In this document: piece by piece, positions 24,304-33,865 of the stretch
Layout: each line of letters opens with the position of its first letter
Numbering within the stretch: the first letter of the stretch is position 1
DNA from: an uncultured Pseudomonadales bacterium
GTDB lineage: Bacteria > Pseudomonadota > Gammaproteobacteria > Pseudomonadales > Azotimanducaceae
NCBI GenBank assembly: GCA_958296195.1
Contig: OY282455.1
Coordinates: 124,001-188,000 of the forward strand
Length of the DNA: 64,000 nucleotides
Direction of reading: 5' to 3'
Notes under the pieces: model-generated
Told to the model about the DNA's origin: nothing
What the model saw: the letters and a program-made list of their open reading frames with translations, nothing else
Database searches by the model: none
Program-made: the position numbers and the translations under genes

Positions 24304-25197
24304 ATGCGCGAAGACCTCGGCCTCTACGACTATCGGCCTTGGGATCAACGGCTGCCCATCCGTTGGCCGAACGACGCCAAGGTCGCCTTTTGGGTGGCCC
24401 CCAACATCGAATTCTACGAGCTTGACCCCGCGCCCAATCCGCACCGCAGGGCTTGGCCGCGGCCGCTGCCGGACATTCAAGGCTACGCCACTCGGGACTA
24501 CGGCAACCGGGTTGGCCACATGCGCATGATGGAGCTTTTGGACAAATACGGCGTGCGCGGCGCCGTCAGCCTTTCGACGGCCCTGTGCGAGCACCACCCG
24601 GAGATCATCGAACTGTGCAAGGCGCGGGATTGGGAGTTCTTCAGCCACGGCATCTACAACACCCGCTACGCCTACGGCATGGACGAGGCCCAGGAAAGGG
24701 CGATGATCGAGGAATCCATGTACACCATCGCCCAGCACACCGGGCAACGATGCGCCGGCTACCTAGCCCCGGCGCTGACCCACACGGAGCGCACCCTGGA
24801 CTTGTTCAGCGAAGCCGGCGGCCTCTACACCTGCGACCTCTTCCATGACGACCAGCCAACACCGGTGCGGGTGCGTTCCGGCAAGCCCTTCGTTTCGGTG
24901 CCCTATTCCTTGGAGCTCAACGACACCATCGTCTATGTGGTCAACCGAATCGAACCCCGGCGCTACGGGGACATGATCAAGCAGGCGTTCGACCGCCTTT
25001 ACCAAGAAGGGGAGCAGGGCGGCACCGTGCTGTGCGTGCCCCTGCACGCCTACCAAGTGGGCCATCCGCACCGCCTGCGCGCCTTTGAGGAGGCGCTGGC
25101 CTATGTGGTCGGCCACTCCGACGTTTGGGTGACCACCGGGCGGGAGATCGCCGAATACTACTTGGAGCACTACTACGAGCAGGCGGTTGGCGAATGA
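24304..25197 (+). CDS. NodB/PuuE-type hydrolase (polysaccharide deacetylase fold; imidase/allantoinase-like), copy 1
   Basis: 297 aa from ATG 24304, 11 bp after the amidohydrolase stop. Segments DYRPWDQRLPIRWPNDAKV, ATRDYGNRVGHMRMMELLDKYGVR, EFFSHGIYNTRYAYGM and CVPLHAYQVGHPHRLRAFEEAL are typical of the PuuE allantoinase and cyclic-imide-hydrolase branch of the polysaccharide deacetylase superfamily, which acts on cyclic amides or imides, not sugars. The SHG and LHAYQ-GHPHR histidines are probable metal or catalytic ligands. Between an amidohydrolase and a second NodB protein, a role in opening an imide ring is the best guess. Confidence 0.85.
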   Translation: MREDLGLYDYRPWDQRLPIRWPNDAKVAFWVAPNIEFYELDPAPNPHRRAWPRPLPDIQGYATRDYGNRVGHMRMMELLDKYGVRGAVSLSTALCEHHPEIIELCKARDWEFFSHGIYNTRYAYGMDEAQERAMIEESMYTIAQHTGQRCAGYLAPALTHTERTLDLFSEAGGLYTCDLFHDDQPTPVRVRSGKPFVSVPYSLELNDTIVYVVNRIEPRRYGDMIKQAFDRLYQEGEQGGTVLCVPLHAYQVGHPHRLRAFEEALAYVVGHSDVWVTTGREIAEYYLEHYYEQAVGE

Positions 25198-26123
25198 CTT
25201 TAGACCCGCGCTACTTGGAGTACCCGTTGCGGCGCTACGGCATGGACCACGACCGCTACGAATGGTCCATGCTGGCGCAGCGGGCGCCCATCGCTTGGCC
25301 GGGCGGCACCAGGCTGGCGCTGTGGCTGAACGTCGCGGTGCAGTTCTTTCCGCTGAACCAAAGCGGCAAGCCCTTTGCGCCCCCCGGCAGCATGGTGACC
25401 GCCTACCCAGACCTGCGTCATTTCACGCTGCGGGACTACGGCAACCGGGTGGGCATCTTCCGTTGCCTAGACGCCCTGGACCGCTTCGGCGTTACGCCGA
25501 CCTTCTCGGTGAACGCCGCGGTCGCCGCCCGCTATCCGGCGCTGCTGGAGCGGCTGGTTGGCCGCGGCAACGAGATTTTGGCCAGCTCCTGGCACATGGA
25601 CAGCCTGCATCACGGCGGCCTGCCTTCGGATGAGGAGGCGGCGCTGGTGGAACGCTCCCTGCGGACCTTGCGCACCGCCACGGGACAGTCCGTGCAAGGC
25701 TGGCTGAGCCCAGCCCGTTCGCAAAGCCGCAACACCCCGGACCTGCTGGCCGCCCAAGGCGTCCGCTACATGGGCGACTGGCTGAACGATGACATGCCCT
25801 ATGGGTTCCGCACCAAGCGGGGCGAGTTGGTGGCCTTGCCGCTGTCCCTGGAGCTGGAGGACCGTTTCATCATGCAGGACAATCTGCATTCGGAGTGGGA
25901 GTATGCGCAGCAGGTGGAGGACGCCTGCGACTATCTGCTGGCCGAGGCGGAGAAGACCGGCCACGGGCGGCTGCTGGCCCTGTCCGTCCATCCTTGGCTG
26001 TTGGGGCAGCCGCATCGAATCGGTGCCTTGGAGCGGGTTCTTAAACATCTGTCGGAGCGCCCGGGCATCTGGTCCGCCTCCGCGTCCGACATCGTGGCGG
26101 CTTGGCGCCGGCGGCAACCTTGA
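25194..26123 (+). CDS. NodB/PuuE-type hydrolase, copy 2
   Basis: 309 aa from ATG 25194, overlapping copy 1 as ATGA. It shares the layout of copy 1: DYGNRVGIFRCLDALDRFGV, NEILASSWHMDSLHHGG, LLALSVHPWLLGQPHRIGAL. It has lost the SHG motif of copy 1 (SWHMDS instead), so either the metal site differs or it is a partner subunit. The N-terminus PRYLEYPLRRYGMDHDRYEWSM differs as well. Both copies in one operon suggest a heteromer or two successive ring-opening steps. The family is clear; the substrate is not. Confidence 0.8.
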   Translation: MTLDPRYLEYPLRRYGMDHDRYEWSMLAQRAPIAWPGGTRLALWLNVAVQFFPLNQSGKPFAPPGSMVTAYPDLRHFTLRDYGNRVGIFRCLDALDRFGVTPTFSVNAAVAARYPALLERLVGRGNEILASSWHMDSLHHGGLPSDEEAALVERSLRTLRTATGQSVQGWLSPARSQSRNTPDLLAAQGVRYMGDWLNDDMPYGFRTKRGELVALPLSLELEDRFIMQDNLHSEWEYAQQVEDACDYLLAEAEKTGHGRLLALSVHPWLLGQPHRIGALERVLKHLSERPGIWSASASDIVAAWRRRQP

Positions 26124-26227
26124 GGCAAGCCCCATCGAGTGCGGCCACCCCTGGCTTCCTGCTTGGGTCTTGATCCTTCAGTAGCTAAGCGTCATGGAGG
26201 CAATCGTGGCGGAGCAGGGCGCCAAGA

Positions 26228-28864
26228 TCAGCCGTCGCCGAACCTTGCCTCCAAGCGGATGAACAGGCGGCGCCCACGCGGGTCTGCGGAGCGCGGATCG
26301 TAACTGCCGGCGACATTGACGTAGGGCGGGTCCTCATCGGTCAGGTTGACCACGCCAAGCCGGAGGGTGGTGGCCGGCCAGTTGCGGAAAAGGCCGCCCA
26401 GATCGAAGCTGAGGTTGGCGTCCAAGGTGGTGAAGGCGTCTATGCTGACGGCGCTGTCGTCCTTGTAGCCGCCGATGTGCCGCATCAGCAGATTGAGGCT
26501 GAACGGCCCGCGCTCCAAGCCGGCGCCTAGGTTGACCTTGAATTTCTGGTTCGGCGCTCCGGCGTTGGTCCGGTTCAGACGGCTTAGGCCATCGATGCGC
26601 CGGCCGGCATTGGTGACGTCGTAGGCGAGCAGCAGCGTTCCCTCAACGAAGGGTGAAAGCAGCCCAAGTTGCGTGTCGAAAACGCCCCGCGCCGAAAAGT
26701 CGATGCCGCTGACGTCGATGGCGTCGGCGTTGATGAACGCCACGTTGACGATGGAGACGGTGCCCGCGGCGGTCCGCTGCACACGCGGGTCAAACGGGTC
26801 GGCGTTGACGATGCCTTGGGCGTTGTCCTTGCGCAGCACGTCTCGGAAGGCGTAGTCCCAATAGTCCAGGTTGAGATCGATGTTGCTCCAAGGCCGCCAA
26901 GTGCCGCCGACGTTGAATTCCGTGGAGGTCTCCGGCTGCAGGTTCGGGTCCCCAACCGTGCGCCGACCGGCGAAGGTGCGCGAACCGTCATAGTCCAGGA
27001 TGTTGACGAAGTTGGTTTGCACCCCTTGGGTTTGGAAGGTCGAGGGGGCGCGGAATGAGGTGCCAATCGAGGCGCGCAACGAAATGTTGGGCGCCGGGGT
27101 GATGAACAAGGACATCTTGGGGTCCAAGGTGTTGCCCACGCCGCCGCCGTAGTCCTCGTAGCGCAGCGCCCCTGTGACCTCCAGCCATGCGGAAAGTGGC
27201 AGCAGAACCTCTCCGTAGGCGGCGTAAACATCCGTGTCGCCGGAGAAGTTAGAGTTGCCTATGAGAAAGGCGAAGCCGTCCCGCCGGGTGATGGGGTCAT
27301 AGGCCGCCGCCAAGGATTCGTCCCGAAACTGGGCACCTAGGGCGTACCCCACGGGGCCGCCGGGAAGATTGCCCAAGAAGCCGGTCAGGCTGGCGTCCAG
27401 CACCTGGATTTTCGACTCCACATCACCGATGTAGTCGCCGATGATGAAGTTCCGCAGGCGCGGGTCGTTGCCCGGTTGGGCCGAGAAGACCGAACTGAAG
27501 GGGTTGAAGTATAGGCAGTCGCCTTGGCCCGGGCTGGCGGAGCTGGCGTCGCAACCTGGGCCGCCGAAACCGGACAGGGCAGCCTGAAAGTTGGCGGCGA
27601 TGACGTCCCTTGGGTTCAGCACCGCGTCATTGGCGGCGCGCATGTAGGAAAGGTCCCAGGACAGGCCGGACGCGAACTCGCCTTGGACGCCAACCGCCAG
27701 ACGCAGGGTTTCGTGGTCGTAGTAGTTGATCTCCGTGGGTTGGCCGACGCCGTAGGGACGGCCTTGGAAGAAGACATCCTCGCCAAAGATGTTGCCGGGG
27801 TTGTGGGCGGGGACCAGGGGCGTGTTCAGCACCGGGAAGCTGGGCGACACCTCACGGCTGATGTCGTTTCGGGCGTAGCCGATTTCCGCCCAAAGCTGGA
27901 CGCCGGCCCTGGCGGACCAATCCACCCTTGCGTAGCTCTGCAGGCGGTCCTCCACCGGCACGGCGGTGACTTGGGGACCGAAGTCGAAGCGGCAGATGGT
28001 GCTGCCGGTGGTGAGTTCCTGCAGCAGCCCGCCATTCGCCGCACAGCCGGGGTCCGCCACTGTGCGCCCCAAGGAGGGCACGTTGAAGCTGCCGGGGTTG
28101 CCGAAGCCGCTGGTGGCCGGGCGCAGCCAGTCCACCTCGCCAAGCACCAAGCTGCTGCGGTCCAGATAGCTGGCCGCCAACAGGAAGGAGGCGTCCTGGC
28201 CCAGCTTGCCGCCCCACACCCCGTCCAAGTTCAGGTCGTCTTGGCTGCCGTTGTTGGTGCGGGTGCGGTATTCAACCTGTATTTCCGCGCCTTGGTAGTC
28301 TCGCTTAGTGATGAAGTTCACCACCCCGGCCACGGCGTCGGAGCCGTAGACGGCGGAGGCGCCGTCCTTGAGCACCTCCACCCGTTCCACCGCCAGCATG
28401 GGCACCAAGGCGGCGACGTCAACAAAGCTGGCGCCGTCGTCGGTTTGCGCTGCGGATGAGACTTGACGCTTGCCGTTCAGCAGCACCAAGGTGGAGGCCA
28501 CTCCCAAGCCGCGCAGGTTGATGTTGGCGGTGCCGGCGGTGAAGTTTTGGCTGAGGTTGTCCGAGTTGTTCTCCGCGCCGTTGTTGATGGGCAGAATGCC
28601 CACCAGATCGCGGATGTCCTTGGCGGCTTGGTCGCGCAGGTCCTCCGCCCCGTATTCCGCCAGCGGCGTTGACGAGACGGCTTGGCGCTTGATGCGGCTG
28701 CCGGTCCGCGCCGCCACCACGACGACTTCCTCAACCACCTGCCGGTCCGCCGGTTCCGAAATGTCGGCCGCACTGACATGGCCGCCGCCGCCAGTCAACA
28801 GGGCAAGCGCCGCTAGGCGCGGGGCAAGGGGCAGCCTTGGTTTTTCGGTGATGGGCAAGGACAT
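26228..28864 (-). CDS. TonB-dependent outer-membrane receptor
   Basis: 878 aa from ATG 28864. It has a signal region and then the plug: VEEVVVVAARTGSRIKR, DIRDLVGILPINNGAE, NLRGLGVASTLVLLNGKRQ and RVEVLKDGASAVYGSDAVAGVVNFITKRD. The SRIKR..V.S.P start and the LVLLNGKR and DGASAVYGSDA motifs are of the subgroup common in carbohydrate-rich or oligotrophic Proteobacteria. A long beta-barrel ends with a C-terminal strand near FIRLEARFGDG. Faces the amidohydrolase operon tail to tail. The ligand is unknown; uptake of pathway substrates is possible. Confidence 0.9.
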   Translation of the reverse strand: MSLPITEKPRLPLAPRLAALALLTGGGGHVSAADISEPADRQVVEEVVVVAARTGSRIKRQAVSSTPLAEYGAEDLRDQAAKDIRDLVGILPINNGAENNSDNLSQNFTAGTANINLRGLGVASTLVLLNGKRQVSSAAQTDDGASFVDVAALVPMLAVERVEVLKDGASAVYGSDAVAGVVNFITKRDYQGAEIQVEYRTRTNNGSQDDLNLDGVWGGKLGQDASFLLAASYLDRSSLVLGEVDWLRPATSGFGNPGSFNVPSLGRTVADPGCAANGGLLQELTTGSTICRFDFGPQVTAVPVEDRLQSYARVDWSARAGVQLWAEIGYARNDISREVSPSFPVLNTPLVPAHNPGNIFGEDVFFQGRPYGVGQPTEINYYDHETLRLAVGVQGEFASGLSWDLSYMRAANDAVLNPRDVIAANFQAALSGFGGPGCDASSASPGQGDCLYFNPFSSVFSAQPGNDPRLRNFIIGDYIGDVESKIQVLDASLTGFLGNLPGGPVGYALGAQFRDESLAAAYDPITRRDGFAFLIGNSNFSGDTDVYAAYGEVLLPLSAWLEVTGALRYEDYGGGVGNTLDPKMSLFITPAPNISLRASIGTSFRAPSTFQTQGVQTNFVNILDYDGSRTFAGRRTVGDPNLQPETSTEFNVGGTWRPWSNIDLNLDYWDYAFRDVLRKDNAQGIVNADPFDPRVQRTAAGTVSIVNVAFINADAIDVSGIDFSARGVFDTQLGLLSPFVEGTLLLAYDVTNAGRRIDGLSRLNRTNAGAPNQKFKVNLGAGLERGPFSLNLLMRHIGGYKDDSAVSIDAFTTLDANLSFDLGGLFRNWPATTLRLGVVNLTDEDPPYVNVAGSYDPRSADPRGRRLFIRLEARFGDG

Positions 28865-28883
28865 TTAGGTTCCGAACTTCCAG

Positions 28884-28912
28884 CAGCCGGGCGTCATGCA
28901 GACGCCCGGCTG
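28884..28912. terminator. Strong hairpin between two TonB receptor genes
   Basis: 12-bp perfect stem around GCCGGGCGTC / GACGCCCGGC with a 5-nt loop. It lies downstream of the receptor gene that ends at 28929 on the minus strand and just before the next receptor gene. A T-run is not clear, so it may attenuate or stabilise as well as terminate. Confidence 0.45.
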
Positions 28913-28928
28913 GCTCGGAAGGCCGTCC

Positions 28929-31466
28929 CTAATTGAACTCCCAGATGGCCCTGAAGTAGTAGTAGCCGCCGTTGAACCCATAGGGAGAGGACTCCGGGTA
29001 CTTCGCGCCGACTATTGTGGCGTAGGGATTTTTCGACGGATACTGATCGAACAGGTTCTGGGCGCCGGCCACCACGGATAGGGAGTCGGTGAAGCTGTAG
29101 GCCGCCTCGGCATCTACAAACCAGCGTGGCTTGCCGGTCAACGCAAGGCTGTCCACGTTGAGATGCGCCTCAAAGAACTTGGCGTAGTAACGAACCCTGC
29201 CCAAGAAACGCCAATCTCCCCAAACATGGTTGGCCGTCACCGAGAACCGGAACTCCGGGCGGGCGTCCTCAATCTGGCGCACGCGGGTGTCTGAGATGAT
29301 GTCTGGATTGCGCTTGTCCACCGACGTGCCCGTCCAGTTCGCCAACCCGGTCAAGGTGGTGCCGCCGAAGGCGTAGGTGCCCACCAAGTCAATGCCTTGG
29401 GTGGTGGTGTCAAAGTCGTTGGTGAAGAAGGTGACGGATTGATAGCTGGTCGCGTCGGCGATGCCGTTCAGCAGCAGCGTTTGGATGTCCGTCGGCGTCA
29501 AGGTCTGCGGGGAACCTTGGGCGATGCGGTCCTCGATTGTGATGTGGTAGTAGTCCAGCGTGACGTCCATGTCGCCAAGGGCGAAGGCGGCGCCGATGGT
29601 GAAGTTGATGGATTCCTCCGGCTCCAATGGCTCGCCCCCCTTCTGCACGGCTATGGGATCCGTGGGCGGCAGGGTGGCGCGGTCCGCCAAGCGGCCGCTG
29701 TCGAACACCGTGCTCACGTTGCGGACGCTGCTCTGCCCCACGGTCGGCGCCCGGAAGCCGGTGCTGACGGCGCCGCGCAGCGCAAAGGTGGGGGACACCT
29801 CCAGACGTGCGGCGACCTTGCCGTCCAAGGTGGAGCCGAAGTCTTCGTAGTCCTCGTAGCGCAAGGCGAAATTGAGCAGCAGGCTATCGGAGAGGTCGGC
29901 CTCAATGTCCACCCAGCCGGAGTAGCTGCCCCGGGTGTCTTCGCCGGCGATCCTGGGGCTGAAGCCGGGGAAGCCGTTGGAGCCGATGCCGAAACCTTGG
30001 TTGGCCAAATTTGGGTCCACGAAGAAGGAGTTTTCGCCTCCGTTTTCGATCTTGAAGGTCTCTTCCCGGTACTCCACCCCCAACGCGAGGTGCAGCGGCG
30101 CTGCAAGCCCGGCGAACCCAATTTCCTTGGACAGGTCCAAATTGAACACCCTGTCCGTCTCCGTGTAGGCGCCGGGGTTGTACTCGGTGGGAATGCTTGT
30201 GCCGCGGCTGGCCAGCTGGGGATTGATGGTGTTGTTGATGAAGAACTGCACGTTGCTGCGGCCGGCCACGGCGCTGAGGTCGTAGTTCCAACCGTTGCGC
30301 AGTTCCCCACGCACGCCGACAGCGATGCTGGAGTCACTCAGGTCACCGCCGAACTGCGGCGTGAAGCCGCCGGGAAAGCGCTCGTTGAAGGCGAAGCAGT
30401 TCGGGTCCGCCGCAACGGCCGCCAAGGCCGCGGGGTCGGCCACGTTGTTGGCGATGTTCACCACTGGGCAGTTGCCGGACATGTCGCCGGTTAGGTCCGC
30501 GACCAGGATGGTGTCTCCGGGGCCGTCGAAGATGCCGCCCCGAGTGTGCGGGTTGCGGTAGAAGAAGCCGCCTTCGACGGTGCGCTCCGCCCAGTTGCCG
30601 AAGGCGTAAACCTGGCTGCCGTTGCCGAGGTCGAGGCCCACGTTGCCGAAGAACTTGAAGTCGTCCCGAAACTCCGGCGCTCCCCAAATCTGCGCGGCCG
30701 GCTGCCGGACGGCGGTGTTGCCGGCGTCTATCAAGCCTTGGGCGTCGGCCCGCTGCACGCTGCGGCTGGTGGGGTCGGACTCCTTGAACTCCAGGCTGAA
30801 GTTGGCGAAACCGGCGTCGGTGAGGGGCAGACCGATGTTGGCGGCCACATTGAAGGCGTCTCCGTCGCCTTCATAGTATTGACCCCAACGCGCTTCGACC
30901 TTGCCGCCGTCGGCGTCCTCCTTCAGGGCGAAGTTGATGACGCCGGCGATGGCGTCCGACCCGTACTGGGCGGAGGCGCCGTCGCGCAGCACCTCCACCC
31001 GGTCGATGGCGATGGCCGGGATGACGGAAAGGTCCGGCCCTTGGGCGCCGTCCGAATGGCCGCCACCGAGGAAGGTGATGACCGCCGACCGATGGCGGCG
31101 CTTGCCGTTCACCAAAATCAAGGTGGCGTCGGAGGACAGGCCGCGCAGATTGGCCGGGCGCACCAAGGTGGCGGCGTCCCCAATCGGCACTTGGTCAACA
31201 TTGTAGGAGGGGATCAAGTTGGCCAGCATGTCGTCCATGTCCGTGGAGCCCATGTTCTCGAAGTCCGAGCCGCTGACGACGTCCACGGGCACGGGCAGAT
31301 CCGTGGCGGAGCGGTCCTGCCGCCGGCTGCCGATCACGACAAGCTCTTCAATCTCCGCATCCGGCGCAGCTTCCGGGGCTTGCGCCGAAACCGTTGGGGC
31401 GCCGATCCACAGCGCCAACAAACCGAGGGGCGCCAAGGCGCCTTTCCACCATCCTGTTCGAGTCAT
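28929..31466 (-). CDS. TonB-dependent outer-membrane receptor
   Basis: 845 aa from ATG 31466, with AGGAG upstream; an earlier start at 31781 would add residues unlike a signal peptide. A signal peptide (LAPLGLLALWIGAPTVSAQA) is followed by the plug: EELVVIGSRRQDRSATDLPVPVDV, NLRGLSSDATLILVNGKRRH and RVEVLRDGASAQYGSDAIAGVINF. The barrel ends with YFRAIWEFN, a typical terminal aromatic strand. This subgroup is close to the previous receptor in its motifs; the two may take related ligands. No TonB box partner genes are adjacent. Confidence 0.9.
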   Translation of the reverse strand: MTRTGWWKGALAPLGLLALWIGAPTVSAQAPEAAPDAEIEELVVIGSRRQDRSATDLPVPVDVVSGSDFENMGSTDMDDMLANLIPSYNVDQVPIGDAATLVRPANLRGLSSDATLILVNGKRRHRSAVITFLGGGHSDGAQGPDLSVIPAIAIDRVEVLRDGASAQYGSDAIAGVINFALKEDADGGKVEARWGQYYEGDGDAFNVAANIGLPLTDAGFANFSLEFKESDPTSRSVQRADAQGLIDAGNTAVRQPAAQIWGAPEFRDDFKFFGNVGLDLGNGSQVYAFGNWAERTVEGGFFYRNPHTRGGIFDGPGDTILVADLTGDMSGNCPVVNIANNVADPAALAAVAADPNCFAFNERFPGGFTPQFGGDLSDSSIAVGVRGELRNGWNYDLSAVAGRSNVQFFINNTINPQLASRGTSIPTEYNPGAYTETDRVFNLDLSKEIGFAGLAAPLHLALGVEYREETFKIENGGENSFFVDPNLANQGFGIGSNGFPGFSPRIAGEDTRGSYSGWVDIEADLSDSLLLNFALRYEDYEDFGSTLDGKVAARLEVSPTFALRGAVSTGFRAPTVGQSSVRNVSTVFDSGRLADRATLPPTDPIAVQKGGEPLEPEESINFTIGAAFALGDMDVTLDYYHITIEDRIAQGSPQTLTPTDIQTLLLNGIADATSYQSVTFFTNDFDTTTQGIDLVGTYAFGGTTLTGLANWTGTSVDKRNPDIISDTRVRQIEDARPEFRFSVTANHVWGDWRFLGRVRYYAKFFEAHLNVDSLALTGKPRWFVDAEAAYSFTDSLSVVAGAQNLFDQYPSKNPYATIVGAKYPESSPYGFNGGYYYFRAIWEFN

Positions 31467-31593
31467 TGCATTTCTCCTGAGGTCAATCTTTCCACAAGCA
31501 ACGAGGCAGCCGGGCTTTTGCTCTCCGTCGGCATGGTTCACCGCGCCCGAATGCTTGGGCGGGATTTCATCAGCAGTTACCGATTTTGTCAAT

Positions 31594-32583
31594 TCAGAGG
31601 CTGAGGCTGGAATTTCCCGGCTGCGCGGCCGGCGCCGGCCGACGAAGCAGTTGGTCAAAATAGTCGATGGTCTTGGCGAGGCCGGCCGGCAAAGGCGTCG
31701 TTGGCGCCCAATGCAGCACTTGCCGGGCAAGAGCGAGGTTTGGCTGGCGCCGGCGGGGGTCGTCGTCGCGCCTGGCGACATGGACGATCTTCGACTTGGA
31801 ACCGGCTAGGCGCACCACCGTCTCGGCGAATTCACGGATGGAGACCTCCTGCACGCCGCCAAGGTTGATCGGGCCGGTCACTTCTTCCGGGGAGTTCATT
31901 AACCGCACTAAGCCGTCGATGAGGTCGTCCACATAACAAAACGTGCGCGTCTGCAAGCCGTCGCCATGAATGACGATCTCTTCGCCGCGCAGGGCCTGGA
32001 TGATGAACGCCGACACGACGCGCCCATCGTCAGACGCCATGCGTGGCCCGTAGGTGTTGAATATCCGCGCCACCTTGACCACCAAGCCATGTTGGCGGTG
32101 GTAGTCGAAACACAATGTCTCGGCGCAGCGCTTGCCCTCGTCGTAGCAGGCCCGGGAGCCGATGGGATTGACATTGCCCCAATACTCCTCGGTTTGCGGA
32201 TGCGCCTCCGGGTCGCCGTAAACCTCGCTGGTGGACGCCTGCAGAACGGGCGCCCGCAGGCGCTTGGCCAACCCCAATGCGTTGATGCCGCCGTGGACGC
32301 TCGTCTTGAGGGTCTGCACCGGGTCGTGCTGGTAGTGAATGGGCGAAGCTGGGCAAGCAAGGTTGTAGATGCCGTCCACTTCCACATAGAGCGGGAAAGT
32401 GATGTCGTGCCGCAGCGCCTCGAAACGCGGGTTCAAGAGCATCCCGGCGATGTTTTGCCGGGTGCCGGTGAAGTAGTTGTCAACGCACAGCACCTCCTTG
32501 CCGTCCGCGAGCAACCGCTCGCAAAGATGCGAGCCAAGGAACCCGGCGCCCCCGGTCACGAGCATTCTGTTCCGCTCCGTCAT
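31594..32583 (-). CDS. NAD-dependent sugar epimerase/dehydratase, UDP-glucuronate decarboxylase-like
   Basis: 329 aa from ATG 32583. Motifs: [17 protein letters not shown] (nucleotide binding), [49 protein letters not shown] and the catalytic YDEGKR (Y-x3-K), with [11 protein letters not shown]. This pattern fits UDP-glucuronate decarboxylase (UDP-xylose synthase) better than UDP-glucose epimerase. The product would be UDP-xylose for a glycan or glycoside. It lies downstream of the RidA gene on the same strand, 17 bp away, but its function has no clear link to it. The glycosyltransferases of the nearby island may use the sugar. Confidence 0.8.
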   Translation of the reverse strand: MTERNRMLVTGGAGFLGSHLCERLLADGKEVLCVDNYFTGTRQNIAGMLLNPRFEALRHDITFPLYVEVDGIYNLACPASPIHYQHDPVQTLKTSVHGGINALGLAKRLRAPVLQASTSEVYGDPEAHPQTEEYWGNVNPIGSRACYDEGKRCAETLCFDYHRQHGLVVKVARIFNTYGPRMASDDGRVVSAFIIQALRGEEIVIHGDGLQTRTFCYVDDLIDGLVRLMNSPEEVTGPINLGGVQEVSIREFAETVVRLAGSKSKIVHVARRDDDPRRRQPNLALARQVLHWAPTTPLPAGLAKTIDYFDQLLRRPAPAAQPGNSSLSL

Positions 32584-32600
32584 GGGGTTTGGCCGGTCGG

Positions 32601-33089
32601 CTAAGGCCGGGCGAAGACCGCCTCCACCTCCACCAACATGCCGGGCGCGACCAAGCCGGCCACCTGCACCGCCGAGCGGGCCGGCAGGTTGGGCTGCGCC
32701 TCGGTGCCGAAGTGCTCCCGATAGGCGCGCATGAAGCCGTCGAAGTCCAAGCGTCCGTCCAACTCCGGCACGCCGACCAAAAAGACCGTCATCTTCACCG
32801 CATCGCCGAAGGAGAGGTTCAGCTTTTCCAAGGACGCCTTCATGCGCGCGAAGACCGACCGCGCTTGGATTTCCGTGTCCCCCCAGAATTCCCGGCTGTA
32901 TTGCTCGGCTTCAGGATTGGCCGGCGCCGGCACGGTGCCGCTGTGGAACACCAAGGTGGTTCCCGCAGACGCCTCCACCGCCTGGGCGATGGGGAAGGTG
33001 GAGTTGTTGGGCAGTGGATAGCGGGTGACGTCCGCCAAGGCGCCGGCGCCGCCAAGCAGCCCCGCTAGGGTGATGAGAAGTCTGAACAT
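32601..33089 (-). CDS. RidA-family protein with signal peptide (periplasmic imine deaminase-like)
   Basis: 162 aa from ATG 33089. Hydrophobic N-terminus [16 protein letters not shown] indicates Sec export. The RidA/YjgF core follows: [37 protein letters not shown] and [26 protein letters not shown], containing the conserved Arg that binds the imine acid. RidA proteins hydrolyse reactive enamines or imines. It lies 26 bp downstream of the cytochrome gene and the amine oxidase gene, so it probably hydrolyses the imine that the oxidase makes in the periplasm. Confidence 0.8.
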   Translation of the reverse strand: MFRLLITLAGLLGGAGALADVTRYPLPNNSTFPIAQAVEASAGTTLVFHSGTVPAPANPEAEQYSREFWGDTEIQARSVFARMKASLEKLNLSFGDAVKMTVFLVGVPELDGRLDFDGFMRAYREHFGTEAQPNLPARSAVQVAGLVAPGMLVEVEAVFARP

Positions 33090-33115
33090 TTTGGCTGGCT
33101 CCTGTTGGTTGGGAA

Positions 33116-33865
33116 TTAGGGCGTTGCGCTCATTGAATTGATGTAGGCCACCACGTCACGGACGTCCGCATCGCTTTGCAGGACGGCCGTCGAAGCCCGC
33201 ATCTGGATGCCCCAAAGGTCGCCGGGCACCCCGCCGCGGGCACCGGAGCGGTAGTTCTCCAGTTGCCGCACCAAGTACCAGTCGCTTTGCCCGGCTAGGG
33301 GCGGGGAGCTTAGGGATTCATTGCCTTGGCCGCGCTCGCCGTGGCAGGCGATGCAGGTGCGGTAGAGGCCCTCGCCGCGGGCGGCGTCTCCCTGCACGGA
33401 CGGTGGCGGGGCGTATTTGGGGACGCTGGCCACATAGGCGGTCGCCGCCCGAATGCCGTCAGCGTCCAAGGCTGCCGCCATGGGCTGCATTTCCCGCCCG
33501 GCCAAGTCCGGGCTGCCGGCGGGGGCGCGCCAGCCGTCTTGGTAGCTTTCAAGCTGCCGCTGCGCATACCAAGGCGGCAACACCGAAAGGTTGGGCGCAT
33601 CCACTAGCGGATTGCCCCGCAGTTCGACGCCGTGGCATACCGCGCAGTGGTTCAATTCCGGCGGTGCCGCCACCAAGTTCTCCTCTGCATGGGCGAAGGG
33701 CATCCAAGCGGCGGCGAATGACAGAAGGCAAATCAGACGCTGCCCAAGCCCGGCGGGGAACGGGAAACCTCGCTTGGTGTCGTCCAAAGTCCTTCCAAAC
33801 TCGCTACGGAGCCCCGAACCCCTCTTGGTGGACATGACCCTTGGCGGACGGCGGAGGCTACGCAT
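33116..33865 (-). CDS. Periplasmic dihaem cytochrome c (c4-like)
   Basis: 249 aa from ATG 33865, which overlaps the amine oxidase stop by 8 bp; ATG 33832 is an alternative start. A hydrophobic export segment (RLICLLSFAAAWMPFAHA) precedes two cytochrome c domains with haem motifs CAVCHG and CIACHG, and likely axial methionines in MQPMAAAL and IQMRAST. The repeat LAGQSDWYLVRQLENYRSGARG is characteristic of c4-type proteins. Set between the amine oxidase and RidA genes, it is the probable electron acceptor of the oxidase. Confidence 0.85.
   Translation of the reverse strand: MRSLRRPPRVMSTKRGSGLRSEFGRTLDDTKRGFPFPAGLGQRLICLLSFAAAWMPFAHAEENLVAAPPELNHCAVCHGVELRGNPLVDAPNLSVLPPWYAQRQLESYQDGWRAPAGSPDLAGREMQPMAAALDADGIRAATAYVASVPKYAPPPSVQGDAARGEGLYRTCIACHGERGQGNESLSSPPLAGQSDWYLVRQLENYRSGARGGVPGDLWGIQMRASTAVLQSDADVRDVVAYINSMSATP

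Noticed and set aside
28884-28912. Part of a CRISPR array or mobile repeat
   Set aside because: It is a single hairpin with no repeated units or spacers nearby.
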